In this document: positions 1 through 7,393 of the stretch, piece by piece | How the letters are laid out: every line of letters starts with the position of its first letter | Position numbering within the stretch: the stretch's first letter is position 1 | Origin: Bacteroidales bacterium UBA4353 | GTDB taxonomy: Bacteria > Bacteroidota > Bacteroidia > Bacteroidales > Paludibacteraceae | Length of the DNA: 9,284 bases | Assembly (NCBI GenBank): GCA_002394025.1 | Contig: DGSV01000043.1 | Coordinates: 1 to 9,284 of the forward strand | Direction: 5' to 3' | Made by a program: the position numbers and the translations under genes | Notes under the pieces: model-generated | Database searches by the model: none | What the model was told of the DNA's origin: nothing | Seen by the model: only the letters and a program-made list of their open reading frames with translations

Positions 1-1932
1 ACCATCAACTGGCAGCCTGAGTCAACAGGTTCGGGGCGTTTTGGAAAATGGCTTGAGAACCTCAATGACTGGAATCTCTCGCGTTCGCGATACTGGGGAA
101 CACCGCTGCCTATCTGGCGCACCGAGGATGGCAAGGAAGAATTATGCATAGGCTCGGTAGCGGAACTCATGGAGCAGATAGAGAAATCTGTTAAGGCAGG
201 CTTCATGGCTGCCAACCCATGGAAGAATTTCAAAGTAGGAGATTACAGCAAAGAAAACTATGACCCGAAAAACATAGACTTGCACAGACCCTATGTTGAT
301 CATATCATTTTATGCTCGCCGAGCGGTAAACCCATGCGTCGTGAGACGGATTTGATAGATGTGTGGTTCGACTCAGGTGCCATGCCCTATGCTCAGGTTC
401 ACTATCCTTTTGAAACAGGAGGTAAGGAAGGTTGCTATACGGCAGACTTCATCTCCGAGGGTGTTGACCAGACGCGCGGTTGGTTCTTCACCCTGCATGC
501 CATACATACGATGATAGAAGGTCATGTGGCTTTCCGCAACGTGATATCCAATGGCTTGGTGCTCGACAAGAATGGTCAGAAGATGTCTAAGCGCCTTGGT
601 AATGCCATAGACCCATTCGGAACGATAGAAGAGAACGGCTCCGACCCCTTGCGCTGGTATATGATGACTAACGCTTCGCCATGGGACAACCTCAAATTTG
701 ACCCCGAAGGCGTCAAAGAAGTCAGCCGTAAATTCTTCGGAACGCTCTACAACACCTATTCCTTCTTCGCCCTCTACGCCAATGTTGACGGCTTTATGGG
801 TAGCGAACCTCTTGTGCCTGTTGAACAGCGCCCTGAAATAGACCGATGGATAATATCAGAACTTAACAGCCTGATAGCCGAAGTGGACCGCCAGTTCGCA
901 ACCTATGAGCCGACGCGCGCAGGCAGAGCCATAAGCCAGTTTGTGGATGAATATCTCAGCAACTGGTATGTTCGTCTGAACCGCAAACGCTTCTGGGGTG
1001 GTGAGATGTCGCAAGACAAATTGGCGGCATACCAAACTCTTATGCTATGCCTCAAAACGGTAGCCCAGCTCATGGCACCCATAGCCCCATTCTTTGCCGA
1101 TCAACTATATCGCGATGTATGCGGCACCAATGACAGCGTTCACTTGAGCCTGTTCCCGAAATCTGACCCAACTCTCATAGATCATAACCTTGAGCAATCA
1201 ATGCGTATGGCGCAGCAGAGCAGCAGCCTGATACTGGCTCTCAGACGCAAGGCCGACAAAAAAGTGCGCATGCCGCTAAGCAAAGCCGTGATACCGGCAG
1301 TGGATGAGGTCATGAAACAACAACTGCTGCACGTAGCTAACATCATCAAGTCGGAAGTCAATATCAAAGAATTGCAGGTAGTCGGTAACGACGATAATGC
1401 CATACAACTCGTCAAACGCATCAAACCCGTCTTCAAGACCCTCGGCAAGCGCTATGGCAAGCAGATGAAAGAAATCGCGGCAGCCGTTAATGCCTTCACT
1501 CAAGAGCAGATATCACAAATAGAGAAGACCGGTTCATATACCCTCTCGCTGCCCGACGGCGATGTGGTGCTGGAGAGTCAGGATGTTGAGATTACTACCG
1601 AAGATATGCCCGGGTGGCTCGTGGCATCGGAAGGAAACATAACCATAGCCCTCGACATCGAGGTTACACCAGAACTGCAGCAAGAAGGCATAGCGCGCGA
1701 AATCGTTAACCGCGTGCAGAATTTGCGCAAAAGTTCCGGACTGGAAATCACAGACCGCATACTGCTCACACTGCAGCGTCACGAAGAAATCAACGCTGCC
1801 GTAGAACATTTCCGCGACTACATAGCCTCGCAAGTTCTTGCTGCTGACATCGTTCTTGCCGATAGTATTGACGAGCCCGCAGAGCTTGACTTCGATGACT
1901 TCACGCTCAACGTCAAAATCCAAAAAGCGTAG
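1..1932 (+). CDS. ileS: Isoleucyl-tRNA synthetase, C-terminal 643 residues (5' end outside window)
   Basis: The reading frame is open from base 1, so the gene is cut by the window edge rather than starting at the first internal ATG (169). It charges tRNA-Ile with isoleucine in the cytoplasm. Visible class I synthetase signatures, numbered from base 1, are the NLSRSRYWGTPLPIW block (about residues 26-40), the WFDSG motif (122-126), DQTRGWFF (156-163) and the KMSKR ATP-binding loop (194-198, bases 580-594). After these come the helical anticodon-binding region and a C-terminal domain containing EIVNRVQNLRKSSGLEI. KMSKR rather than KMSKS, and no C-terminal CxxC zinc-finger pairs, match the eukaryote-like type 2 IleRS, usually over 1,000 residues long, so roughly the N-terminal 45% is missing here. 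The stop TAG at 1930-1932 lies inside the start of ubiE. The identification is secure; the type 2 assignment rests on motif recognition. Confidence 0.97.
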   Translation, partial: TINWQPESTGSGRFGKWLENLNDWNLSRSRYWGTPLPIWRTEDGKEELCIGSVAELMEQIEKSVKAGFMAANPWKNFKVGDYSKENYDPKNIDLHRPYVDHIILCSPSGKPMRRETDLIDVWFDSGAMPYAQVHYPFETGGKEGCYTADFISEGVDQTRGWFFTLHAIHTMIEGHVAFRNVISNGLVLDKNGQKMSKRLGNAIDPFGTIEENGSDPLRWYMMTNASPWDNLKFDPEGVKEVSRKFFGTLYNTYSFFALYANVDGFMGSEPLVPVEQRPEIDRWIISELNSLIAEVDRQFATYEPTRAGRAISQFVDEYLSNWYVRLNRKRFWGGEMSQDKLAAYQTLMLCLKTVAQLMAPIAPFFADQLYRDVCGTNDSVHLSLFPKSDPTLIDHNLEQSMRMAQQSSSLILALRRKADKKVRMPLSKAVIPAVDEVMKQQLLHVANIIKSEVNIKELQVVGNDDNAIQLVKRIKPVFKTLGKRYGKQMKEIAAAVNAFTQEQISQIEKTGSYTLSLPDGDVVLESQDVEITTEDMPGWLVASEGNITIALDIEVTPELQQEGIAREIVNRVQNLRKSSGLEITDRILLTLQRHEEINAAVEHFRDYIASQVLAADIVLADSIDEPAELDFDDFTLNVKIQKA

Positions 1933-2623
1933 TTCCTTGTCAATAGCCGGTCTTTTTGATAGTATTGCTGATAATTACGACAGGTTTAATCATTTGTCGT
2001 CATTAAATATCGACCGTCTATGGCGTCGTAAGGCTCTCAGGCAACTTGTTATACATGGTGATAATGTTACAGCCCTTGACGTGGCGTGCGGCACGGCGGA
2101 CTTGTCGATAGAACTCGTTCGCCAAGGTGTGGGGCATGTCGTCGGTGTTGACATATCAGAAGGTATGCTTCGCAATGGGCGCGACAAAGTTGTCAAAGCG
2201 GACCTTGAGGAGCGGATAAACCTCGAAATCGCCGATTGCGCACGGTTGCCGTATGTCGATGAAACCTTTGACATCGTTACCGCGGCGTTCGGAGTAAGGA
2301 ATTTTGAAAGGCGAAAAGAAGGTCTGAAAGAGATGTGTAGAGTAATGAAACAGGGTGGGCAACTGATGATTCTTGAGTTTTCCAAACCGAGTTATTTCCC
2401 TGTTAAGCAGCTTTATAACTTCTATTTCAAACGCATAATGCCCATCGTCGGGCGCCTGATGACTGGTAATCAGGGAGCGTATAATTATTTCTATGATAGT
2501 GTGCAGCGTTTTCCGCAAGGCGAAGAATTCATGGCAGAACTCCGTGAAGCAGGATTCGCTGCGACTTGCCAAAAACGCATGACATTGGGAATCGCCACAG
2601 CATATTACGCACTAAAACAATAA
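1895..2623 (+). CDS. ubiE: Demethylmenaquinone methyltransferase (UbiE/MenG family)
   Basis: This SAM-dependent C-methyltransferase converts demethylmenaquinone to menaquinone, the last step of the pathway. With no sign of ubiquinone synthesis nearby, the MenG role is the likely one. Numbered from ATG 1895 (242 residues, close to the usual length of about 245), it shows FDSIADNYDRFNH (21-33), the SAM-binding motif LDVACGTAD (61-69; the family more often has GTGD), GVDISEGML (84-92), the family block AFGVRNF (131-137) and a C-terminal SVQRFPQGEEF (202-212). An upstream in-frame ATG at 1838 would add a 19-residue extension unlike the family and deepen the overlap with ileS, so I reject it. A TTG at 1937 would avoid the overlap and give 228 residues, and cannot be excluded. 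With start 1895 the gene overlaps ileS by 38 nt in a different frame. No clear Shine-Dalgarno sequence precedes it. Confidence 0.93.
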   Translation: MTSRSTSKSKKRSSLSIAGLFDSIADNYDRFNHLSSLNIDRLWRRKALRQLVIHGDNVTALDVACGTADLSIELVRQGVGHVVGVDISEGMLRNGRDKVVKADLEERINLEIADCARLPYVDETFDIVTAAFGVRNFERRKEGLKEMCRVMKQGGQLMILEFSKPSYFPVKQLYNFYFKRIMPIVGRLMTGNQGAYNYFYDSVQRFPQGEEFMAELREAGFAATCQKRMTLGIATAYYALKQ

Positions 2624-2626
2624 AAC

Positions 2627-3475
2627 ATGCTAAAGTACATTCAGACTTTCAGACTCCGCACTTTGCCTCTGTCAATGGCAGGGATTATTATGGGTACCGG
2701 CTATGCATATCCCAATATTGATTGGCTTGTATTCGCCCTTGCGATACTGACAACCCTGTCGTTGCAGATACTCGCCAACCTATGCAACGAAGTCGGTGAT
2801 GCACAGCATGGCACAGATGATGAGCAGCAGGCACGAGTGGCGTATGGTTTGCAGAGTGGTGCGATAACTCTCAAGGAAATGATGATGTGCATATATATCT
2901 TCATAGCCTTGTGCGTAATATTCGGGACATGCCTTGTATGGCTTTCCTTCGGTACCTTGCTGTGCTGGCAAAGCCTTGTTTTCATCATTCTCGGAGCGGC
3001 AGCTATCTGTGGAGCCATGACATATACCATGGGACGTCATGCCTATGGCTACCACGGTTTTGGCGATTTGGCTGTTATGCTCTTTTTCGGACTGCTCAGT
3101 GGGGTGGGGGCGTATTATTTGCAAACCAAGCTATTGACCCTGGAAATTTTTGAAGCGGCTTTCGCGATAGGTATGCCAATAGTTGGTGTAATAAATCTCA
3201 ATAACATCCGTGACATGGATAATGACGTGGCACACGGCAAGATAACCCTTGCCGCCCGCTTGGGCAAGCATCAAGCCAAAGTTTATCACGCTTGCCTGCT
3301 TGTCTGCTCCATAGTGTCATTCATCAGTTTGGGACATTACTGGGTACTGCTTGTGGCACCCCTGTGGGCATGGCATATCAAGTATGTCTTTGACAATCAG
3401 GGCCCGGCACTCGACAAACAAATGCCGGTACTCATGTTCTCTACGCTGGTGCTTGCCGTGTTGGCGTGCCTATGA
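2627..3475 (+). CDS. menA: 1,4-dihydroxy-2-naphthoate polyprenyltransferase (MenA)
   Basis: This membrane prenyltransferase of the UbiA superfamily joins a polyprenyl diphosphate to 1,4-dihydroxy-2-naphthoate, giving demethylmenaquinone, the substrate of the gene just upstream. The 282-residue protein is strongly hydrophobic, with about eight or nine likely membrane segments. The first Asp-rich motif reads NLCNEVGDAQHGTDDE (51-66), where the usual N-D pair is N-E. The second reads NNIRDMDNDVAHGKITLAARLG (192-213, DxDxD at 196-200), a strong MenA signature with the GK-TLA-RLG tail. The ATG lies 3 nt after the ubiE stop, so the two are almost certainly co-transcribed and possibly translationally coupled. 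The length is normal for the family. The substrate is inferred from family and context; prenyl chain length cannot be read from sequence. Confidence 0.94.
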   Translation: MLKYIQTFRLRTLPLSMAGIIMGTGYAYPNIDWLVFALAILTTLSLQILANLCNEVGDAQHGTDDEQQARVAYGLQSGAITLKEMMMCIYIFIALCVIFGTCLVWLSFGTLLCWQSLVFIILGAAAICGAMTYTMGRHAYGYHGFGDLAVMLFFGLLSGVGAYYLQTKLLTLEIFEAAFAIGMPIVGVINLNNIRDMDNDVAHGKITLAARLGKHQAKVYHACLLVCSIVSFISLGHYWVLLVAPLWAWHIKYVFDNQGPALDKQMPVLMFSTLVLAVLACL

Positions 3476-3487
3476 TGTGATGGGTAT

Positions 3488-3519
3488 ATTTTGACACACC
3501 CTGTTGTGTATGTCAAAAT
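3488..3519. repeat. Inverted repeat/hairpin between menA and the Na/Pi transporter gene
   Basis: ATTTTGACA at 3488-3496 is repeated exactly in inverse as TGTCAAAAT at 3511-3519. An inner ACAC/GTGT pairing (3496-3499 with 3506-3509) can extend the stem past a small bulge, leaving a 6-nt loop. It begins 12 nt after the menA stop and is followed by only a short T run (3519-3522), so it is at best a weak terminator. It also covers the -33 element of the promoter listed next, so an operator is the competing reading. The repeat is visible directly; either function is inference. Confidence 0.5.
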
Positions 3520-3534
3520 TTTGTTGTATATTTG
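3504..3534 (+). promoter_or_regulatory. Bacteroidota-type promoter (-33 TTG / -7 TATATTTG)
   Basis: TATATTTG at 3527-3534 matches the TAnnTTTG -7 consensus exactly. A TTG (GTTG) at 3504-3506 lies 20 bp upstream of it, within the usual 19-21 bp spacing of the TTTG -33 element. Transcription would start near 3540, leaving a leader of about 45 nt before the ATG at 3587. The site gives the transporter gene its own start independent of the ileS-ubiE-menA transcript. The -33 element is one base off the full TTTG. Confidence 0.7.
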
Positions 3535-3572
3535 TCGCACATTATTTCTCGCACATTTTTTTGTCGCACATT
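3535..3572 (+). repeat. Three direct repeats of TCGCACATT in the transporter leader
   Basis: TCGCACATT occurs at 3535-3543, 3549-3557 and 3564-3572, with 14- and 15-nt periods. The outer copies extend to a 13-bp identity, TTTGTCGCACATT (3531-3543 and 3560-3572). The first copy abuts the -7 box and the expected transcription start. Such spacing could be a regulator binding array, or simply slippage. It does not have the 11-bp period of the enterobacterial Pho box. Confidence 0.6.
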
Positions 3573-3586
3573 TTCTTTCTCCACCT

Positions 3587-5272
3587 ATGAATACTCTGAC
3601 ACACATTCTTTCGCTCGTAGGTTCTCTTGGTCTATTCCTGTATGGAATGAAACTCATGAGTGAGGGGCTGCAGAAATTTGCGGGTGAGCGACTGCGCCAA
3701 ATTTTAGGTGGCATGACTCGCAATCGTATCGTGGGGGTGGTGACGGGAATTGTGATTACGGTACTCATCCAGTCCTCGATGGCCACGACGGTGATGGTGG
3801 TGAGTTTTGTCAATGCGGGTCTGATGACCCTTGTGCAGTCCATAGGGGTCATCATGGGAGCCAACATAGGCACTACGGCATCGGCATGGCTCATATCAGC
3901 AATCGGTTTCAATATCAATATAGCGGCATTCGCTTTGCCTCTCATGGCAATCGGGATGCCGTTTTTGTATTTCGGCAATTCGCGCTACAAGTCACTGGGC
4001 GAATTCTTTTTGGGTTTTGCATTCCTCTTCATGGGCCTGAGTTTTCTGCAAGACAGCTCTGTAGCATTGCATGTTGACACGGCCCTTGCCGCGTTACTGG
4101 CTCATGTGTCGAGTGGCAACTTCTGGTGCATAATGCTCTTTTTGCTTATAGGTGCCGTGATTACTATGCTGTTGCAGTCATCAGTTGTGGCGATGGCTAT
4201 CACCCTGATGCTCTATGACATGAACATTCCCGGCTTTAGTTTTGATTTGGCGGCGGCACTGGTTATGGGACTTAACCTCGGAACTACGCTCACAGCCAAT
4301 ATCGCGGCATTGAGCGGCAATACCTCGGCGCGCAGAGCAGCGCTGGTACACTTCCTGTTCAACTTTGTAGGAGTGGTTCTGGTGCTGCCCATTTTCCATC
4401 CTTTTATCAGAGCTGTACAATGGTGTGTGACAGATATGTTGGGCATGACGGAAAATATGTTCCAACTATCAATGTTCCACACGGCATTTAACGTGCTCAA
4501 TGCGCTTGTGCTGATATGGTTTGTCAAACCTATTGAAAAACTCGTATGCTGGATAATTCCTAACAAAGATAATGAGGAAGAATACCGTTTGAAATTTATC
4601 TCCAAAGGCTTGTTGAGCACTTCCGAGCTGTCAATCCTGCAGGCATGGCAAGAGATAGAATCCTTTGCCGAACGCACACAACGAATGTTTGGTATGGTCA
4701 AGGAACTTTATGCCGCTGATAGTAACACCGACTTTGTACGTATCTTCAGCCGCATAGAGAAATATGAAGGCATCTGCGACCGCATGGAAATAGAGATAGC
4801 CGAATATCTCAATAAGGTTGCCGACGGACGTCTCTCCGACCACTCAAAACAAGAACTGCACGCTATGTTGCGTATCGTTTCAGAGCTCGAGAGCGTAGGT
4901 GATGCCTGCTACAATATGTCGCGCACAATACGTCATAAACACGAGACCAAGCAGAACTACGAAGGATATATCGACACCAACCTCGAAGCCATGTTCGCAC
5001 TCGCCGACCAGGCGCTTGAACAAATGGTTAAAGTAGTGTCGCTCAACTATCTGGCGCAAAACGACTTTGACGTCGCGATGAACATAGAGCACGAAATCGA
5101 TAATCTGCGTACGGAACTCAAGACCGAAAACTCACAAAACGTCAGCACAAAACTCTATGAGTACCAGATATCAGTGACATATATGGACATCATCAGCGAA
5201 TGTGAGAAACTGGGAGACTATGTCATCAACGTCGAAGAGGCGCTACAAGCTACAGGAAATTATAGAGGTTAA
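3587..5272 (+). CDS. Na+/phosphate cotransporter with C-terminal PhoU-like domain
   Basis: This inner-membrane protein of the Na/Pi cotransporter (NptA/SLC34-like) family probably takes up phosphate with sodium. In the 561 residues from ATG 3587, residues 1-325 are membrane-spanning and contain the two inverted Na_Pi_cotrans repeats: QSSMATT (62-68) with GANIGTT (91-97), and QSSVVA (197-202) with GLNLGTT (228-234). Residues about 340-561 are soluble and helical with two PhoU-like halves carrying E/DxxxD motifs, SELESVGDACYN (432-443) and SECEKLGDYVIN (537-548). The PhoU-like tail probably acts as a regulatory domain. An in-frame TTG at 3491 would add 32 residues spanning the promoter and repeats and is rejected; the ATG start begins directly with the family's N-terminal helix. 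The start lacks a Shine-Dalgarno sequence. Substrate is inferred from the family, and some members are poorly characterised. Confidence 0.92.
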   Translation: MNTLTHILSLVGSLGLFLYGMKLMSEGLQKFAGERLRQILGGMTRNRIVGVVTGIVITVLIQSSMATTVMVVSFVNAGLMTLVQSIGVIMGANIGTTASAWLISAIGFNINIAAFALPLMAIGMPFLYFGNSRYKSLGEFFLGFAFLFMGLSFLQDSSVALHVDTALAALLAHVSSGNFWCIMLFLLIGAVITMLLQSSVVAMAITLMLYDMNIPGFSFDLAAALVMGLNLGTTLTANIAALSGNTSARRAALVHFLFNFVGVVLVLPIFHPFIRAVQWCVTDMLGMTENMFQLSMFHTAFNVLNALVLIWFVKPIEKLVCWIIPNKDNEEEYRLKFISKGLLSTSELSILQAWQEIESFAERTQRMFGMVKELYAADSNTDFVRIFSRIEKYEGICDRMEIEIAEYLNKVADGRLSDHSKQELHAMLRIVSELESVGDACYNMSRTIRHKHETKQNYEGYIDTNLEAMFALADQALEQMVKVVSLNYLAQNDFDVAMNIEHEIDNLRTELKTENSQNVSTKLYEYQISVTYMDIISECEKLGDYVINVEEALQATGNYRG

Positions 5273-5319
5273 CATCAATATCATCGCTAATAGATCATCT
5301 TCAACAATAACTTTGAGTT

Positions 5320-6993
5320 ATGGCAAAACTATTAACAATCTTTTGCAAGAATACCGGTACGTACGAAAAAGTCCCGGTAGGAACATCGTTGCTCGAATTG
5401 GCGCGACGCCTTGATATCAAACTACCATACCAACTCGTTACGGCACGCGTCAACTACAAATCGCAAGACCTTAACTTCCTGCTTTACAGACCCAAAGACG
5501 TGGAGTTCCTTGACTGCAGCAGTCAGTCGGGACACCGCTGCTACGTGCGAACGCTGTGTATGGTACTTGCCAAAGCCGTGAGCGAACTTGAAGGGTGCGA
5601 CCTGAGCATAGAACACCCGATAAGCAGAGGGCTTTACTGCACGATAGAGGGCATGGAGCAACCCATACCACATGAGATGATTCAGAAACTGAAAAATCGT
5701 ATGCAGGAAATCATTGCTGCTGACGAACAGATACTATGCAAGGAAAAACAAACGACATACGTCAAAAAACTATTCGCAGGACGTAATAACGACCGCAAGA
5801 CAACATTGTTCGACACACTCGGAGAACCCTACTGCCGATACTTCCAGATGGGAGAGTTCATAGATTACTATAATGGCGTTCTAATGCCCTCTACAGCATA
5901 TATATACCTCTTCGACCTCGAACCATACGCCAACGGCATGCTGCTCAGAGTGCCGGACATTCACGACCCAAACAAACTCGCCGAAAAAATCGACCAGCCC
6001 AAGATGTTCGGCATATACGATGAATTTCTGTCATGGAACAAACTCATGCAGCTCAACAACGTCGGTGGGTTTAATAATATAGTATCGAAAAAAGACCAGC
6101 AGACAAAAAATATCATTCAGGTGTCAGAAGCCCTGCAGGAGAAAAAGATAGCCTATATAGCCGATATGATATCTAATCGCCCGACAGGCATACCGCGTTT
6201 TGTACTCATATCAGGACCATCGTCATCAGGCAAGACAACATTCTCAAAGCGACTGTCAATACAGCTGATGGTCAATCACCTAACACCCATCACGCTGTCC
6301 ATGGATAACTATTTCGTCAATCGCGTTGATAACCCCAAAGACGAAAATGGTGATTACGACTTTGAACACATCGACGCCATAGACCATGCGCTATTCCAAG
6401 AGCAACTCGCGGCATTGCTCGAAGGCAAGGAAGTAGAACTGCCGACATATAACTTCGAAACAGGACGGCGTGAATACCGAGGCAATAAAATCAGTTTGCC
6501 GCAAAATGCCATCCTGATTATTGAAGGAATCCATGCCCTCAATCCCGTGGTATGGCGTAACCTGCCCGAGCAGGCACTATTCAAAATCTACGTGTCTGCC
6601 ATCACAACCATCACCCTTGACAACCATAACTTCATACCAACGGCCGACACGCGCCTGATTAGACGCATAATCCGTGACTACCGCTACCGCAACTATTCTG
6701 CCCAAGAAACCATAGCACGCGTGGCTTCGGTGCGCCGAGGCGAAGAAAAGTGGATTTTCCCATACGAAGAAAATGCCGACGTGATGTTCAATTCAGCGCT
6801 GTTATTCGAACTGGCGGTGCTCAAAAAACACGCGGAACCCATACTTGCCGAAGTCCCCAAATACTGCGACGAATACTCCGAAGCGCACAGACTGCTCAAA
6901 TTCCTGAGCTACTTCGTGTCAATACCCGAACGCGACATACCACCAACATCCATGTTGAGAGAATTTGTGGGAGGCAGTAGCTTCAGATACTAA
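5320..6993 (+). CDS. Uridine-kinase-like nucleoside kinase with TGS and ThrRS-like N-terminal regions
   Basis: This is a 557-residue cytoplasmic protein. Residues 1 to about 65 resemble a TGS domain. Residues about 70-180 resemble the second additional domain of threonyl-tRNA synthetase (VRTLCMVLAKAVSEL at 76-90, then SRGLYCTIEG at 102-111). Residues about 290-500 form a P-loop kinase of the uridine kinase/phosphoribulokinase family: Walker A GPSSSGKTT (299-307), SMDNYF (327-332) and a Walker-B-like strand ILIIEGIHAL (397-406). Similar fusions are widespread in Bacteroidota and some Firmicutes and are annotated as nucleoside or uridine kinases. The expected reaction is NTP-dependent phosphorylation of a nucleoside, probably uridine or cytidine; the substrate is inferred. 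The position of the ThrRS zinc-binding HxxxH is occupied by RxxxM (77-81), so editing activity is unlikely. The gene follows the transporter by 47 nt and could share its transcript. The ATG is preceded by TAACTTTG at 5308-5315. Confidence 0.9.
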   Translation: MAKLLTIFCKNTGTYEKVPVGTSLLELARRLDIKLPYQLVTARVNYKSQDLNFLLYRPKDVEFLDCSSQSGHRCYVRTLCMVLAKAVSELEGCDLSIEHPISRGLYCTIEGMEQPIPHEMIQKLKNRMQEIIAADEQILCKEKQTTYVKKLFAGRNNDRKTTLFDTLGEPYCRYFQMGEFIDYYNGVLMPSTAYIYLFDLEPYANGMLLRVPDIHDPNKLAEKIDQPKMFGIYDEFLSWNKLMQLNNVGGFNNIVSKKDQQTKNIIQVSEALQEKKIAYIADMISNRPTGIPRFVLISGPSSSGKTTFSKRLSIQLMVNHLTPITLSMDNYFVNRVDNPKDENGDYDFEHIDAIDHALFQEQLAALLEGKEVELPTYNFETGRREYRGNKISLPQNAILIIEGIHALNPVVWRNLPEQALFKIYVSAITTITLDNHNFIPTADTRLIRRIIRDYRYRNYSAQETIARVASVRRGEEKWIFPYEENADVMFNSALLFELAVLKKHAEPILAEVPKYCDEYSEAHRLLKFLSYFVSIPERDIPPTSMLREFVGGSSFRY

Positions 6994-7000
6994 AAAAACT

Positions 7001-7021
7001 TTTGGCATGAAATGTGCCAAA
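7001..7021. terminator. Hairpin after the kinase gene, possible weak terminator
   Basis: TTTGGCA (7001-7007) and TGCCAAA (7015-7021) form a perfect 7-bp stem with a 7-nt loop, starting 8 nt after the kinase stop. On the + strand no T run follows; instead an A run precedes it (6992-6998), so the classic U-tract geometry holds only for minus-strand transcription, where no gene is visible. It may still mark the 3' end of the kinase transcript. Confidence 0.35.
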
Positions 7022-7037
7022 GATAAAAAGAAATTAT

Positions 7038-7045
7038 TATCTTTG
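7038..7045 (+). promoter_or_regulatory. Candidate -7 box TATCTTTG upstream of the repeat array
   Basis: TATCTTTG fits the TAnnTTTG consensus exactly. The -33 element is poor: TGTG at 7013-7016, 21 bp upstream, matches three of four bases of TTTG. I found no TAnnTTTG match closer to the ATG at 7564, so this is the best candidate promoter for the beta-helix gene. If so, transcription starts near 7051 and the mRNA leader is about 510 nt, carrying the whole repeat array. A tiny frame, ATG 7055 to TAA 7084 (9 codons), would begin right at the 5' end. Confidence 0.45.
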
Positions 7046-7095
7046 CATCAGACTATGGGCATTGGTAATGTCATAATAAGTTAAATAAGTAAATA

Positions 7096-7205
7096 ATGAG
7101 CCTCCTTGAAAAATACCAAATTGGGCATTTTAAGGCTTATAACTTGTTGATTATCAAATGCACATTTTGACCGAAATGACTTTTTATAGTAAACTCAATA
7201 ATTAA
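7096..7205 (+). repeat. Long repeat unit, copy 1
   Basis: The core runs from ATGAGCCTCC to CTCAATAATTAA. It is 110 nt because the A run near its start has five A's rather than six. It has G at 7125 where copies 2 and 3 have A. It can encode a 24-residue frame starting MSLLEKYQ (7096-7170). Confidence 0.88.
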
Positions 7206-7239
7206 TAATTAAATAATTAAATAATTAAATAAGTAAATA

Positions 7240-7350
7240 ATGAGCCTCCTTGAAAAAACACCAAATTGGACATTTTAAGGCTTATAACTTGTTTATTATC
7301 AAATGCACATTTTAACCGAAATGACTTTTTATAGTAAACTCAATAATTAA
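7240..7350 (+). repeat. Long repeat unit, copy 2
   Basis: This 111-nt core is the most divergent copy. Relative to copy 3 it has C for T after the A run, T for G in the TTGTTTATT stretch, and A for G in TTTAACCG. The short frame from its ATG ends after 12 codons (7240-7278). Confidence 0.88.
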
Positions 7351-7393
7351 ATAAGTAAATAATTAAATAATTAAATAATTAAATAATTAAATA

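Noticed and set aside
1838..1894. ubiE start at ATG 1838
   Set aside because: It adds a hydrophobic and Ser/Thr-rich stretch not found in the family and is simply the other frame of ileS coding sequence.
1534..1923. Minus-strand open frame of 129 residues
   Set aside because: It lies wholly antisense to ileS, resembles no family I know, and is explained as a shadow of the real gene; the same applies to the other antisense frames.
3491..3586. 32-residue N-terminal extension of the Na/Pi transporter from TTG 3491
   Set aside because: It would translate through the promoter and the direct repeats, uses a rare start codon, and the family N-terminus begins at ATG 3587.
7167..7190. Sigma-70-like promoter TTGACC/TATAGT inside repeat unit 1
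   Set aside because: The spacer is only 12 bp, and this phylum uses a TTTG/TAnnTTTG promoter rather than the -35/-10 pattern.
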